The notes beneath the pieces are model-generated. The model ran no database searches and was not told the DNA's origin. It worked only from the letters and a program-made list of their open reading frames with translations. A stretch of DNA of 37,281 bases from an uncultured Roseiflexaceae bacterium (GTDB taxonomy: Bacteria; Chloroflexota; Chloroflexia; Chloroflexales; Roseiflexaceae): positions 1 to 37,281 of the forward strand of contig CALKHR010000073.1 in NCBI GenBank assembly GCA_937988885.1, in the 5' to 3' direction. A program made the position numbers and the translations under genes. Positions within the stretch are counted from its first letter, which is position 1, and the number at the start of each line of letters is the position of its first letter. Positions 16,232 to 22,956 of this stretch are shown here, piece after piece.

Positions 16232-16276
16232 CGCGCTGCGGGTCGAGCGAGTGTGTCTCGGCCCGCAGCGCGTTTT
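16232..16276 (+). terminator. Strong hairpin before the MttB-family gene
   Basis: A 16-bp stem with a single wobble (16232-16247 with 16257-16272) around a nine-base loop, followed by TTTT. It lies inside an apparent operon, 27 bases before the next start codon. It may partially terminate transcription or protect the upstream message from 3' decay, lowering MttB-like expression relative to the upstream genes. Confidence 0.65.
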
Positions 16277-16302
16277 GCGAGAACTGGAGCTGTGCAACCA
16301 CT

Positions 16303-17838
16303 ATGCGACCTTCGTTAAACGTTATCTCCGATGAGCAGATCCCCCAGGTGCTCGATGAGGCCAAGCGTATTTTGGCCGAGATCGGCATCGAGGTGCGTGG
16401 CCCCAAGATGCGCGAGCATCTGCTGAGTTTGGGCTTGGAGGAGCGCGACACGGCTGGCGACGGCCCGCGCATCCTGTTTCCGCCCGATGTTGTTGATCGG
16501 GCGCTGTCGACGGTGCCCCGCCAGATCACACTCTACGACCGCGACGGCAAGCCCCACGCGACGCTCGGCGGCAATGCTGTTCATTTTGTGCCGGGTTCGA
16601 GCGGTTTGAAGATCCTCGATCATCGCACTGGCGAGACGCGCCACTCCAACACCAAGGATTTTATCGAGTATGTGCGGCTGTGCGATGGCCTCCAGCACAT
16701 CGCCTACCTCGCCACAGCTTTCTCGACCAACGACATCGAGCCACAGGTGAGCGATGTGTGGCGTCTGTACTTGGCGCTGCTCAACTCCAAGAAGCCGATC
16801 GTCAGCGGCGCGTTCACCGAGCATGGCGTGCCCCGTATGGCCGAGATGATGCAACTGTTCCGCGCTGATCTCGAGGATCTGCGGGCCAAGCCGATGTCGA
16901 TCTTCACGATCACGGCCACGGGTTTCTTCCGCTACGGCGAGGATTCCTGCCAGAACATGCTCGACTGCATCGAGTACGGCATCCCGGTCGAGATTGTGCC
17001 CGTGACGCTGATGGGGCTGATCGCGCCCGTCACGATGCTGGGCGCGACGGTCTTTCACACCGCCGACGTGTTGGCGGGCATAGTGATGACACAATTGGTG
17101 AAGCCCGGTGCGCCCGTGATCTTCGGCGGTGCGCCCGCCACCTTCCACATGAAGACGGCCCAGTCGCCGATGGCGGCTATCGAGGCGCTCTACCTCGATG
17201 TGGCGTATGTGGCGGTGGCCAAGTCGCTCGGCTTGCCCACGCAGGCGTACATGGCGTTGGGCGATGGCAAGTTTATTGATGCGCAGGCCGGTGCCGAGAC
17301 CTTCGGCGGCGCGCTGTTGGCGGCGCTGGCGGGCATCAACTCGGTCTCCGGGCCGGGTATGCTCGATTACGTGCTGACCTTCAGCCTGGCCAAGCTGGTG
17401 CTCGACGATGAGTTGTGCGCTCAGGCGCTGCATTTTGTGCGCGATGTGGAGGTGAAGGACGACCTGCCGACCGTGGATCTGGCGCGGGGCTTGTTGGCCG
17501 AGAAGCACCTGATCACGCACGAACACACGATGAACTACTGGCAGAAGGAATTGTATCTGCCTGGCCCGACCTACGACCGCACGAACCGTGAGCAGTTCGC
17601 TAAGGCTGGCAGCCACGAACTGGTTGAGCGGGCCAACGCCGAGGTCGAGCGGCGGCTGGCGGCCTACTCGTCGCCGGAGACCGACCCCGCGATCGAGGCC
17701 GAGATGCTACGCATCATTCGGTCGGGCATGCAGAACCCCGATTCGCCACTCCCCGAGGTGCTGCCGCCCGTGCAGGGCAGCGTCGCCGAGAGCAGGGAGG
17801 ATCGTCGGGCGGCGCGGCGACGCGCACGGCAATCCTAA
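16303..17838 (+). CDS. MttB-family (trimethylamine methyltransferase-like) protein, non-pyrrolysine
   Basis: A 511-residue member of the MttB superfamily, TIM-barrel enzymes that move methyl groups from quaternary or tertiary amines to a corrinoid protein. Recognisable parts include the N-terminal ISDEQIPQVLDEAKRILAEIGIEV block, LDHRTGETRHS, and the central GAPATFHMKTAQSPM and EAGAETFGGA-like (QAGAETFGGALLA) segments. The frame has no internal TAG, so the product has no pyrrolysine and belongs with the glycine-betaine-type or uncharacterised members. ATG 16303 matches the family start; GGAG lies 13 bases upstream, rather far. No corrinoid protein or activase is nearby. The Arg-rich tail (RRAARRRARQS) is odd for the family. 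Confidence 0.85.
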   Translation: MRPSLNVISDEQIPQVLDEAKRILAEIGIEVRGPKMREHLLSLGLEERDTAGDGPRILFPPDVVDRALSTVPRQITLYDRDGKPHATLGGNAVHFVPGSSGLKILDHRTGETRHSNTKDFIEYVRLCDGLQHIAYLATAFSTNDIEPQVSDVWRLYLALLNSKKPIVSGAFTEHGVPRMAEMMQLFRADLEDLRAKPMSIFTITATGFFRYGEDSCQNMLDCIEYGIPVEIVPVTLMGLIAPVTMLGATVFHTADVLAGIVMTQLVKPGAPVIFGGAPATFHMKTAQSPMAAIEALYLDVAYVAVAKSLGLPTQAYMALGDGKFIDAQAGAETFGGALLAALAGINSVSGPGMLDYVLTFSLAKLVLDDELCAQALHFVRDVEVKDDLPTVDLARGLLAEKHLITHEHTMNYWQKELYLPGPTYDRTNREQFAKAGSHELVERANAEVERRLAAYSSPETDPAIEAEMLRIIRSGMQNPDSPLPEVLPPVQGSVAESREDRRAARRRARQS

Positions 17839-17841
17839 AGA

Positions 17842-17868
17842 GCGCGGCGGGCCAATCCACGGTCCGCC
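17842..17868 (+). other. Hairpin after the MttB-family gene
   Basis: A 10-bp stem with one wobble (17842-17851 with 17859-17868) follows the stop codon closely. There is no T-run after it, so it may be an RNA-protecting or Rho-assisted end. Confidence 0.45.
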
Positions 17869-17889
17869 GCCCACACCATCAGGTTGTGT

Positions 17890-18350
17890 ATGGCATTCTG
17901 GCAACGCGTACAAATCTATCTTCGGGTGAGCCCCGACACCATCATCGTTCGTGATGCGCGTACTGGTTAATAACTGATTGAACCTGCGGTTGTGGCGGTC
18001 ACCCTCCCGCTGCGAGTGCAGAGCGTTGGGCAGGCCGCGCTCGATGCCGCAGCGCTGCACCCCGAAATGACTATCTTATGGCCGTTCAAGCACCTGCGCG
18101 CCTCGATCAACCACTACAAATGCGGTGAATTGTTGATCCGATCGTTGATGCCGCGCGTGATGTCTTGTCTAAACCTTTTGCTTCAAGGGTCATTTTGCAT
18201 CCGCTTCATCACTATCCCGAAGGCTTGGCATATATTGAAAAGCAGGCCTGGAGCCAGATGACGGCGCTATCTTTTGCATGGCAAAAGCGCTATGTATGGC
18301 TTGGACGTGAGCTAAACGATCAGGAAGTACTGACACAAGCCTATTTGTAG
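17890..18350 (+). pseudogene. Decayed gene resembling uncharacterised MreB-like (rod-shape) proteins
   Basis: From ATG 17890 the reading starts FWQRVQIYLRVSPDTIIVRDARTG, then hits two stops in a row (TAATAA, 17968-17973). The same frame then continues with VGQAALDAAALHPEMTILWPF and LRASINHYKCGELLIRSL. Near 18140-18160 it must shift frame to continue as DARDVLSKPFASRVILHPL, IEKQAW, RYVWLGRELNDQEVL, ending at 18350. The order of blocks (VSPxxxxVRD, AVG-like, PF-H-R, HPL, IE-RA, LW-GREL-D) matches my memory of a ~150-residue family annotated as rod-shape-determining protein in Proteobacteria. Two stops plus a frameshift indicate a pseudogene. The family assignment is from memory and moderate in confidence. 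Confidence 0.55.
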
Positions 18351-18835
18351 GAACCCCACCATCTCTTTGTACCTCCCCCACAACCCTAAGCGTGTTTTGA
18401 GGCGTATCTGTTCCTAGTGCCCCTCGTATTTATGGATTCCTCCGCCTCTCTTCGGTGGTTGCTTCCACTGCATCCCTTTGGAACGCCACCGAATCTCCTT
18501 ACTTTCCTTTGACATTGCTTACAAAATTGTAAACTGTAGCGAACATTTTATAAGGAGAAATTATTTACACTTTTCCGTGAGGAATGCGCAGTTAGGCAGG
18601 TTTAGAGGTGTAAATGTTGTATTTGAAAAAGAGAATGAAGCTAGGCGCGCAAAATGCTCATGCTAGGTTATAATAACACTCCTACTTCAATTCTTAGTAT
18701 GTAAGAGTGAACAACTGCCGCTAGATGCACAACGTCTGGGCTCGCGTTGCGCACTCCGGCAACACACTGCCACCGTGGCGGTGTGCTGTGCTGTCTCTAT
18801 TTAAACTCATTAGTTACAATGGAAGCCAAGCAGCT
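18351..18835. other. Gene-poor stretch before the AP2-like gene
   Basis: No convincing gene. The part 18490-18680 is AT-richer than the surroundings. TATAAT at 18669-18674 may be a -10 box for the AP2-like gene, without a clear -35. A short ORF at 18478-18666 has no recognisable feature. In context with the adjacent pseudogene, this resembles a decaying or inserted segment. Confidence 0.4.
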
Positions 18836-19285
18836 ATGAGGAAACCGCGCACAGTTAAACACAAAAACATTACCCGCATCGATCACCCCGATAAGCACAC
18901 ATTTGGCTACTTCGTACGCATTCAATGGAACGGCGAGCGACGAGCGAAGTTTTTTTCCGATAAAGCCTACGGAGATCGGCTCGCAGCGCTGGATGCCGCC
19001 CTCGAATGGCGCAATAAGACCGAAAAGGAACTCGGCAAGCCACGCACCGAACGTCAAGTCGTCGGCAAAACGCGCTCATCGTCGGGCGTAGTGGGGGTGC
19101 GCAAGCGCAAAGAGGGCCATACCGAGTATTACGAGGCGACGTGGGTCTCGACGGTTGGCAAGCTACACCGCACGCGCTTCTCGATCTCGAAGTACGGTGA
19201 GAAACGCGCATTGCAGATGGCTCGGCGCGTGCGGCAACTCGGCGAACGCCAGCGCCATCACACGCCGCCCTACGAGGACGATTAG
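18836..19285 (+). CDS. AP2-like DNA-binding protein
   Basis: A basic protein of 149 residues from ATG 18836 (GGAAG about ten bases upstream; an in-frame reading from 18725 would add 37 residues of poor character). Two similar beta-sheet plus helix units are visible: FGYFVRIQWNGERRAKFFSD followed by AALDAALEWRNKTEKELG, and TEYYEATWVSTVGKLHRTRFS followed by EKRALQMARRVRQL. The aromatic/basic strands followed by an Ala-rich helix fit bacterial AP2-type DNA-binding domains, often found in homing endonucleases or integrases; here no nuclease domain is attached. GRTRSSSGVVGVRK-like sequence between the units is the usual SG-V-GV start of an AP2 unit. It ends next to the ABC exporter, tail to tail, one base apart. 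Confidence 0.6.
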   Translation: MRKPRTVKHKNITRIDHPDKHTFGYFVRIQWNGERRAKFFSDKAYGDRLAALDAALEWRNKTEKELGKPRTERQVVGKTRSSSGVVGVRKRKEGHTEYYEATWVSTVGKLHRTRFSISKYGEKRALQMARRVRQLGERQRHHTPPYEDD

Positions 19286-19286
19286 C

Positions 19287-20081
19287 CTACGAACTCGCGC
19301 TGGTGTAGGAGCTCACGGCAAAGTTCCACAGCCAACGAGCGGCCACCAGCAACAGCAACGCCAACACTAGGGCAGCCACAATCGTGTTGATGCTGAAACG
19401 CCCGATCAGCGCTTCGGCAGGCGCGGTGGTGATGAATGCGATGGGTAGGATGAAGGTGAACAGGACGCGCACCCAACTGGGGAAGGCAGAGATCGGGAAT
19501 TGGCCGGCGTGAAAGAAACCCTCGAACAGTTGCGTGATATTGGCGACCTTGACGAACCAAAAGGCGGTGGTGGTGAGCATGAACCAGATCGCATATACGA
19601 TCAGCATTGCCGCGCCCAACAACACGCATCCAAGTACGATGGTGAGGGGTCGCATCTCGGGTAAGCCACTGGATGCCACAACGATGATGATCAGGCCGAT
19701 GATGCAGTCGATCATGCCGAACGGCTCGACATTGCGCGTGGAGACGAGGAACTGCGCATCGATCGGCTTGAGCAGCGTAAAGTCCATCGTGCCGTTGCGC
19801 ACCATCTCCGACATCTTGTTGAGGTTGGGGATCAGCACTGCGCCGATGAATCCCTGCATGATCGTGAAGATGCCCACCACGACGCTCGCCTCGCGGTAGC
19901 TCCACCCCCCGATCGGCTCCCCATCGCCGGAGAGAATGAACAGCCCGAACAGCGCCCCGCAGGCTTGTAGCAGCGCGCTCACAAGGTAGATCACGAAGTT
20001 GGCGCGGTACTCCATCTGCAAGCTGATTGTCGTGCGCAAAAACACCCCAAGCAGTCGAATATAGCGTCGCATATGCCGCAA
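19287..20081 (-). CDS. ABC-2 type exporter permease, second subunit
   Basis: A 264-residue membrane protein with about six hydrophobic segments, matching the ABC-2 / DUF990-like permease group that pairs with a GldA/NodI-like ATPase. It starts with RRYIRLLGVFLRTTISLQMEYRANF, a typical cytoplasmic N-terminus, followed by helices such as FVIYLVSALLQACGALFGLFIL and IIGLIIIVVASSG. The start is 12 bases after the previous permease stop, with a GGGAGG-like ribosome site overlapping. Together with 20094-20897 it likely forms a heterodimeric channel. The substrate is unknown; drugs, lipids or polysaccharides are all possible for this group. Confidence 0.8.
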   Translation of the reverse strand: MRHMRRYIRLLGVFLRTTISLQMEYRANFVIYLVSALLQACGALFGLFILSGDGEPIGGWSYREASVVVGIFTIMQGFIGAVLIPNLNKMSEMVRNGTMDFTLLKPIDAQFLVSTRNVEPFGMIDCIIGLIIIVVASSGLPEMRPLTIVLGCVLLGAAMLIVYAIWFMLTTTAFWFVKVANITQLFEGFFHAGQFPISAFPSWVRVLFTFILPIAFITTAPAEALIGRFSINTIVAALVLALLLLVAARWLWNFAVSSYTSASS

Positions 20082-20093
20082 CCTCCCTCTGCC

Positions 20094-20897
20094 CTACGCA
20101 CCAACCGCACCGTAGCGCCGTAGTCCTCGCTGCCACAGCCACGTGCGCGCCACCCAAAAGCCCGCCACCCACAATGCCTGCACACCGAGCACCCATATCG
20201 TAGTGGGCCAATCGAGCGCGCCGTTCAGGATGCGCACCGGGTAGTAGATGATGTACGGGAAGGGCGTCCAGTCCAGTGTGTTGCGCACAATCGCTGGGTA
20301 AAAATCGAGTGGGGCGAACGTGCCCGTCAGGAAGATCGCTATGATGTGGTAGAACTCATCGAGGGCGGTGGCGCGATCCATCCAAAACGTAATCGTCCCA
20401 ATGATGTACGAGAGTTGGAAGCGGATAAACCAGGCTAGCGTAATGCTGAGCAGGAACACCACCGCGTGCAGCGGGCTGGGCGTGAGGCGCGTGCCCGGCA
20501 CCAACAGCAAGCCGCACGTCATCACCGCCACGATGATCGGGAGGCGTACGATCCGTTCGGCCAAGTGCGCGGCGATGTGATCCCAGAACACATCCAGCGG
20601 GCGTAGTAGCTTCGGCGAGAGCTCGCCCTGTCGGATCTGATAATCGAGCTCCCACGCAACCCAGGCGATCGTAAACTGCAAACTGAGCCAGGCCGAGAGA
20701 AAGTATGCGGCGAAATCGGGCGCAGTGAAACCGCTCATACTGCCACCCGCCGCCTCCGCCTTGCCGATCCACACCGCCAACATAATCAGCGGCACGGAGC
20801 CTGTCAGAATCCAGATGATGATCTCGGCCCGGTAGGCGCTCATATAGCTGAACCAAGTGATCAGCAGCACGCGAGCTTTGTTCAGAAGAGCTTTCAT
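20094..20897 (-). CDS. ABC-2 type exporter permease, first subunit
   Basis: A 267-residue integral membrane protein with about six hydrophobic segments (for example AEIIIWILTGSVPLIMLAVWIG and LPIIVAVMTCGLLLVPG) and the loop GELSPKLLRPLDVFWDHIA common to this ABC-2 subfamily. The start at 20897 (MKALLNKARVLL) is chosen because upstream codons overlap the ATPase gene and lack membrane-protein character. It begins 13 bases after the ATPase stop and is followed 12 bases later by a second, distantly similar permease, so the three genes form one operon and one heterodimeric exporter. Confidence 0.8.
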   Translation of the reverse strand: MKALLNKARVLLITWFSYMSAYRAEIIIWILTGSVPLIMLAVWIGKAEAAGGSMSGFTAPDFAAYFLSAWLSLQFTIAWVAWELDYQIRQGELSPKLLRPLDVFWDHIAAHLAERIVRLPIIVAVMTCGLLLVPGTRLTPSPLHAVVFLLSITLAWFIRFQLSYIIGTITFWMDRATALDEFYHIIAIFLTGTFAPLDFYPAIVRNTLDWTPFPYIIYYPVRILNGALDWPTTIWVLGVQALWVAGFWVARTWLWQRGLRRYGAVGA

Positions 20898-20910
20898 AGT
20901 GGTTTGCCTG

Positions 20911-21897
20911 TTAGGTCGCGCTTGGTGCGGCGCGCTCGACAAACATCTCACCGATAATCGCCTCGATCGGCGGATCGGTGATAGTGACATCGGCGATCGG
21001 CAACTCGGTGAGCAATTGAGCAGCGAGGCTGCTTGTGACTTGGCGCTCGACGTTCAACTCGGCGTGGAGGCCCTCGTGCATTTGGACCTTGCCGTATCGT
21101 GCGAGGCGCTCGGCAGCCACCGGCTCGGTCAGGTCGATACTGATGATTTTGTGTGGCGCGGCCTGCTCGACAAGCTGCGAGAGATCGCCATCGAAGATAA
21201 TGTGGCCCTTATCGATCACGATGATGCGCTTGCAGAGCGCCGTCACATCGGCCATGTAGTGGCTGGTGAGGATCACGCTCGCGTTGAAGCGCTGATTGTA
21301 GTTGGCCACAAATTCGCGAATACGCACCTGCATATTCACATCGAGGCCGATGGTTGGCTCATCGAGGAACAGGATCTTGGGCCGATGCAGCAACGCTGCG
21401 GCCAGCTCGCACTTCATGCGCTCGCCGAGCGACAGTTTGCGCACCTGCTTTTTGAGGATGCCGCTCAGTTCGAGCAGATCGTCGAACTCCTGCATGGTGG
21501 CCTTGAATTGGTCGTCGGGGATCTCGTAGATCGCTTGGTTGACCAAAAAGCTGTCGTAGGCGGGCAGATCCCAGATCAGTTGTTGCTTCTGGCCCATCAC
21601 CAGCGTAATCGTTTTGAGGAATGCGCTCTGGCGCAGCTTCGGCGTGAACCCCGCCACATCGAGCATGCCACTGGTAGGATGCAGCAACCCCGAGAGCATT
21701 TTGAGCGTGGTCGTTTTGCCCGCGCCGTTCGGCCCCAGGAAGCCGACGATCTCGCCGGGCGCGATGTCGAAGCTGATGCTATCCACGGCGCGCACCGTAT
21801 GATAGTTGCGCCGCACAAACGAGCGCAGTGAACCGATCAGACCTGGCTCTTTCTCGTGGACAAGATAGTGTTTGCTGAGTGAGCGTACGGAGATCAT
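20911..21897 (-). CDS. ABC transporter ATP-binding protein of the ABC-2 exporter
   Basis: A 328-residue ATPase that powers the two permeases downstream. Walker A is GPNGAGKT near residue 54, the signature is LSLGERMKCELAAAL (an SLGER variant of LSGGQ), and Walker B is ILFLDEPTIGLD near 172, followed by the switch histidine in LTSHYM. The extra C-terminal ~90 residues (after FDGDLSQLVEQ) are common in the NodI/GldA-like exporter group. It is the first gene of the operon. The upstream 107 bases hold the tRNA-Ser terminator and probably its promoter. Confidence 0.9.
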   Translation of the reverse strand: MISVRSLSKHYLVHEKEPGLIGSLRSFVRRNYHTVRAVDSISFDIAPGEIVGFLGPNGAGKTTTLKMLSGLLHPTSGMLDVAGFTPKLRQSAFLKTITLVMGQKQQLIWDLPAYDSFLVNQAIYEIPDDQFKATMQEFDDLLELSGILKKQVRKLSLGERMKCELAAALLHRPKILFLDEPTIGLDVNMQVRIREFVANYNQRFNASVILTSHYMADVTALCKRIIVIDKGHIIFDGDLSQLVEQAAPHKIISIDLTEPVAAERLARYGKVQMHEGLHAELNVERQVTSSLAAQLLTELPIADVTITDPPIEAIIGEMFVERAAPSAT

Positions 21898-21936
21898 GCA
21901 GGTTCCCTACTAGTTTGAGAAAAGACTGCAAGATCA

Positions 21937-21977
21937 AACACCCGTGTTGGCTCCATTATGGCGCTAACACGGGTGTT
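21937..21977 (-). terminator. Terminator downstream of tRNA-Ser
   Basis: A perfect 12-bp inverted repeat (21937-21948 with 21966-21977). On the minus strand it is followed by TTTGATCTT. It lies 28 bases after the tRNA-Ser 3' end and before the ABC ATPase start, so it separates the tRNA unit from the exporter operon. Confidence 0.7.
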
Positions 21978-22004
21978 GATGCTGCGGAATTTATACTGGG
22001 ATTG

Positions 22005-22094
22005 TGGCGGGGAGGGTGGGATTCGAACCCACGTGGGCTTTCACACCCAACTCGTTTTCGAGACGAGCACATTCAACCACTCTGTCACCTCCCC
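22005..22094 (-). tRNA. tRNA-Ser (anticodon CGA)
   Basis: A 90-base type II tRNA with CCA encoded at 22005-22007. The acceptor stem pairs GGGGAGG with CCTCCCC. The anticodon stem CTCGT/ACGAG closes the loop CTCGAAA with anticodon CGA, reading UCG. A long variable arm and a T-arm with GTTCGAATCC-type loop are present, as expected for serine. Confidence 0.95.
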
Positions 22095-22115
22095 AGGAGG
22101 TAGTTTATTCAATTA

Positions 22116-22151
22116 AAGGGCGGCCTAGCGCCTATCGGCGTGACCGCCCTT
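22116..22151 (-). other. Hairpin between the two tRNA genes
   Basis: An 8-bp perfect stem (22116-22123 with 22144-22151) lies in the 64-base spacer. On the minus strand it is followed by TTTAATT, so it could end the tRNA-Arg transcript in part or guide processing of a common precursor. Confidence 0.45.
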
Positions 22152-22158
22152 CAATAGC

Positions 22159-22235
22159 TGGCGACCCTGGGGCGACTCGAACGCCCGACCTCTTCCTCCG
22201 CAGGGAAGCGCTCTAATCCACTGAGCTACAGGGTC
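22159..22235 (-). tRNA. tRNA-Arg (anticodon GCG)
   Basis: A 77-base tRNA with encoded CCA (22159-22161). The acceptor stem is GACCCTG/CAGGGTC, the D stem GCTC/GAGC, the anticodon stem CTTCC/GGAAG around loop CTGCGGA, and the T stem GGGCG/CGCCC. The anticodon by position is GCG, reading CGC and CGU. Most bacteria use ACG (deaminated to ICG) for these codons, so this is uncommon; identity as arginine is from the anticodon. Confidence 0.9.
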
Positions 22236-22252
22236 ACTTGACCACGCGGGGA

Positions 22253-22281
22253 ATAATACCATACATTCTAAATATTTGCAA
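22253..22281 (-). promoter_or_regulatory. Promoter of the tRNA pair
   Basis: On the minus strand, TTGCAA (22276-22281) and TATTAT (22253-22258) are 17 bases apart. This lies 18 bases before the tRNA-Arg 5' end, followed by a GC-rich start region, a plausible stable-RNA promoter. Confidence 0.65.
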
Positions 22282-22431
22282 ATACTGCATCGGTATGCCA
22301 AAAATGCCGTTTTTGGGGTGCTTGTGAGGTGGGTCTGATGCTGTCATAATTGGCGGATTCTCGGGTATAGTCGATAAGATGTTCACTCACAACTGCCCAA
22401 CAGAGTTGCTCACTTCAATAGCGAAGTTGCC

Positions 22432-22471
22432 AAAAAAGGGCATTGGGGAGCGATTACAGCACTCCCCAATG
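22432..22471 (-). terminator. Terminator of the LPTTG protein gene
   Basis: A perfect 10-bp stem (22441-22450 with 22462-22471) is followed on the minus strand by CCCTTTTTT (T-run at 22432-22437). It lies ten bases after the stop of the surface protein gene. Confidence 0.85.
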
Positions 22472-22481
22472 TCGGTGTACG

Positions 22482-22850
22482 TTAGGATTGTGAACTGCGT
22501 CGGCTGCCTGCAATCAGGGCAGCCGCGAGGCCGACCAAGAGAATGCCTAACAATCCGAGGAATAAGGTATTCGATCCGCCACTGTCCCCAGTGGTGGGAA
22601 GCGTACTCGGCGCTGTGGTGGCGGTGGCAGCAGCCGTGGCTTCAGCAGTGGCCTCTGCGGTAGCTTCAACAGTGGCCTCGGCGGTTGCTTCGACAGTAGC
22701 TTCGGCGGTTGCTTCGACGGTAGCGTCGGCGGTGGCGGTCGCTTGGAGTGCTGGTGCATAGCTCGATTCCGCGCCTGCACTGGGCACCAGCATAAGGCTG
22801 GCAACGAGTAGGGTCGCGATCATTGTTCCGATCGTGAGAATGATCCGCAT
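22482..22850 (-). CDS. Secreted protein with LPTTG sortase-type C-terminus
   Basis: A 122-residue protein built like a wall-anchored surface protein. It has a signal peptide (TIGTMIATLLVASLMLVPSAGA), then an Ala/Thr/Glu/Val repeat region (units like ATVEATAE, residues about 36-78), then LPTTG at about 86-90, a hydrophobic helix (LFLGLLGILLVGLAAALIAG) and a basic tail RRSSQS. That is the order of a class A-type sortase signal. The DNA repeat (about 22630-22730) is an imperfect 18-24-bp tandem. No sortase gene is in the window. The protein may be a spacer or a small surface decoration; its mature repeat region has no folded domain. Confidence 0.75.
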   Translation of the reverse strand: MRIILTIGTMIATLLVASLMLVPSAGAESSYAPALQATATADATVEATAEATVEATAEATVEATAEATAEATAAATATTAPSTLPTTGDSGGSNTLFLGLLGILLVGLAAALIAGSRRSSQS

Positions 22851-22956
22851 ACATGTCTCCTCTCTTGTTTGCCCGACCGTGAGACAGTTTCACACGGTCG
22901 TCACAGGGCGAGAAGAGGTGCACAAAGCGTGCCACTTTACCGTACATTTTTGGCAC

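Noticed and set aside
16315..17616. 433-residue minus-strand ORF
   Set aside because: It lies entirely antisense to the MttB-family gene, is rich in His/Arg/Gln, and is a shadow of GC-rich coding sequence.
16303..17838. Pyrrolysine-containing trimethylamine methyltransferase
   Set aside because: The frame contains no internal TAG and ends normally.
20857..21831. 324-residue plus-strand ORF
   Set aside because: It is antisense to the ABC ATPase, which has all the family motifs; the plus product has no domain character.
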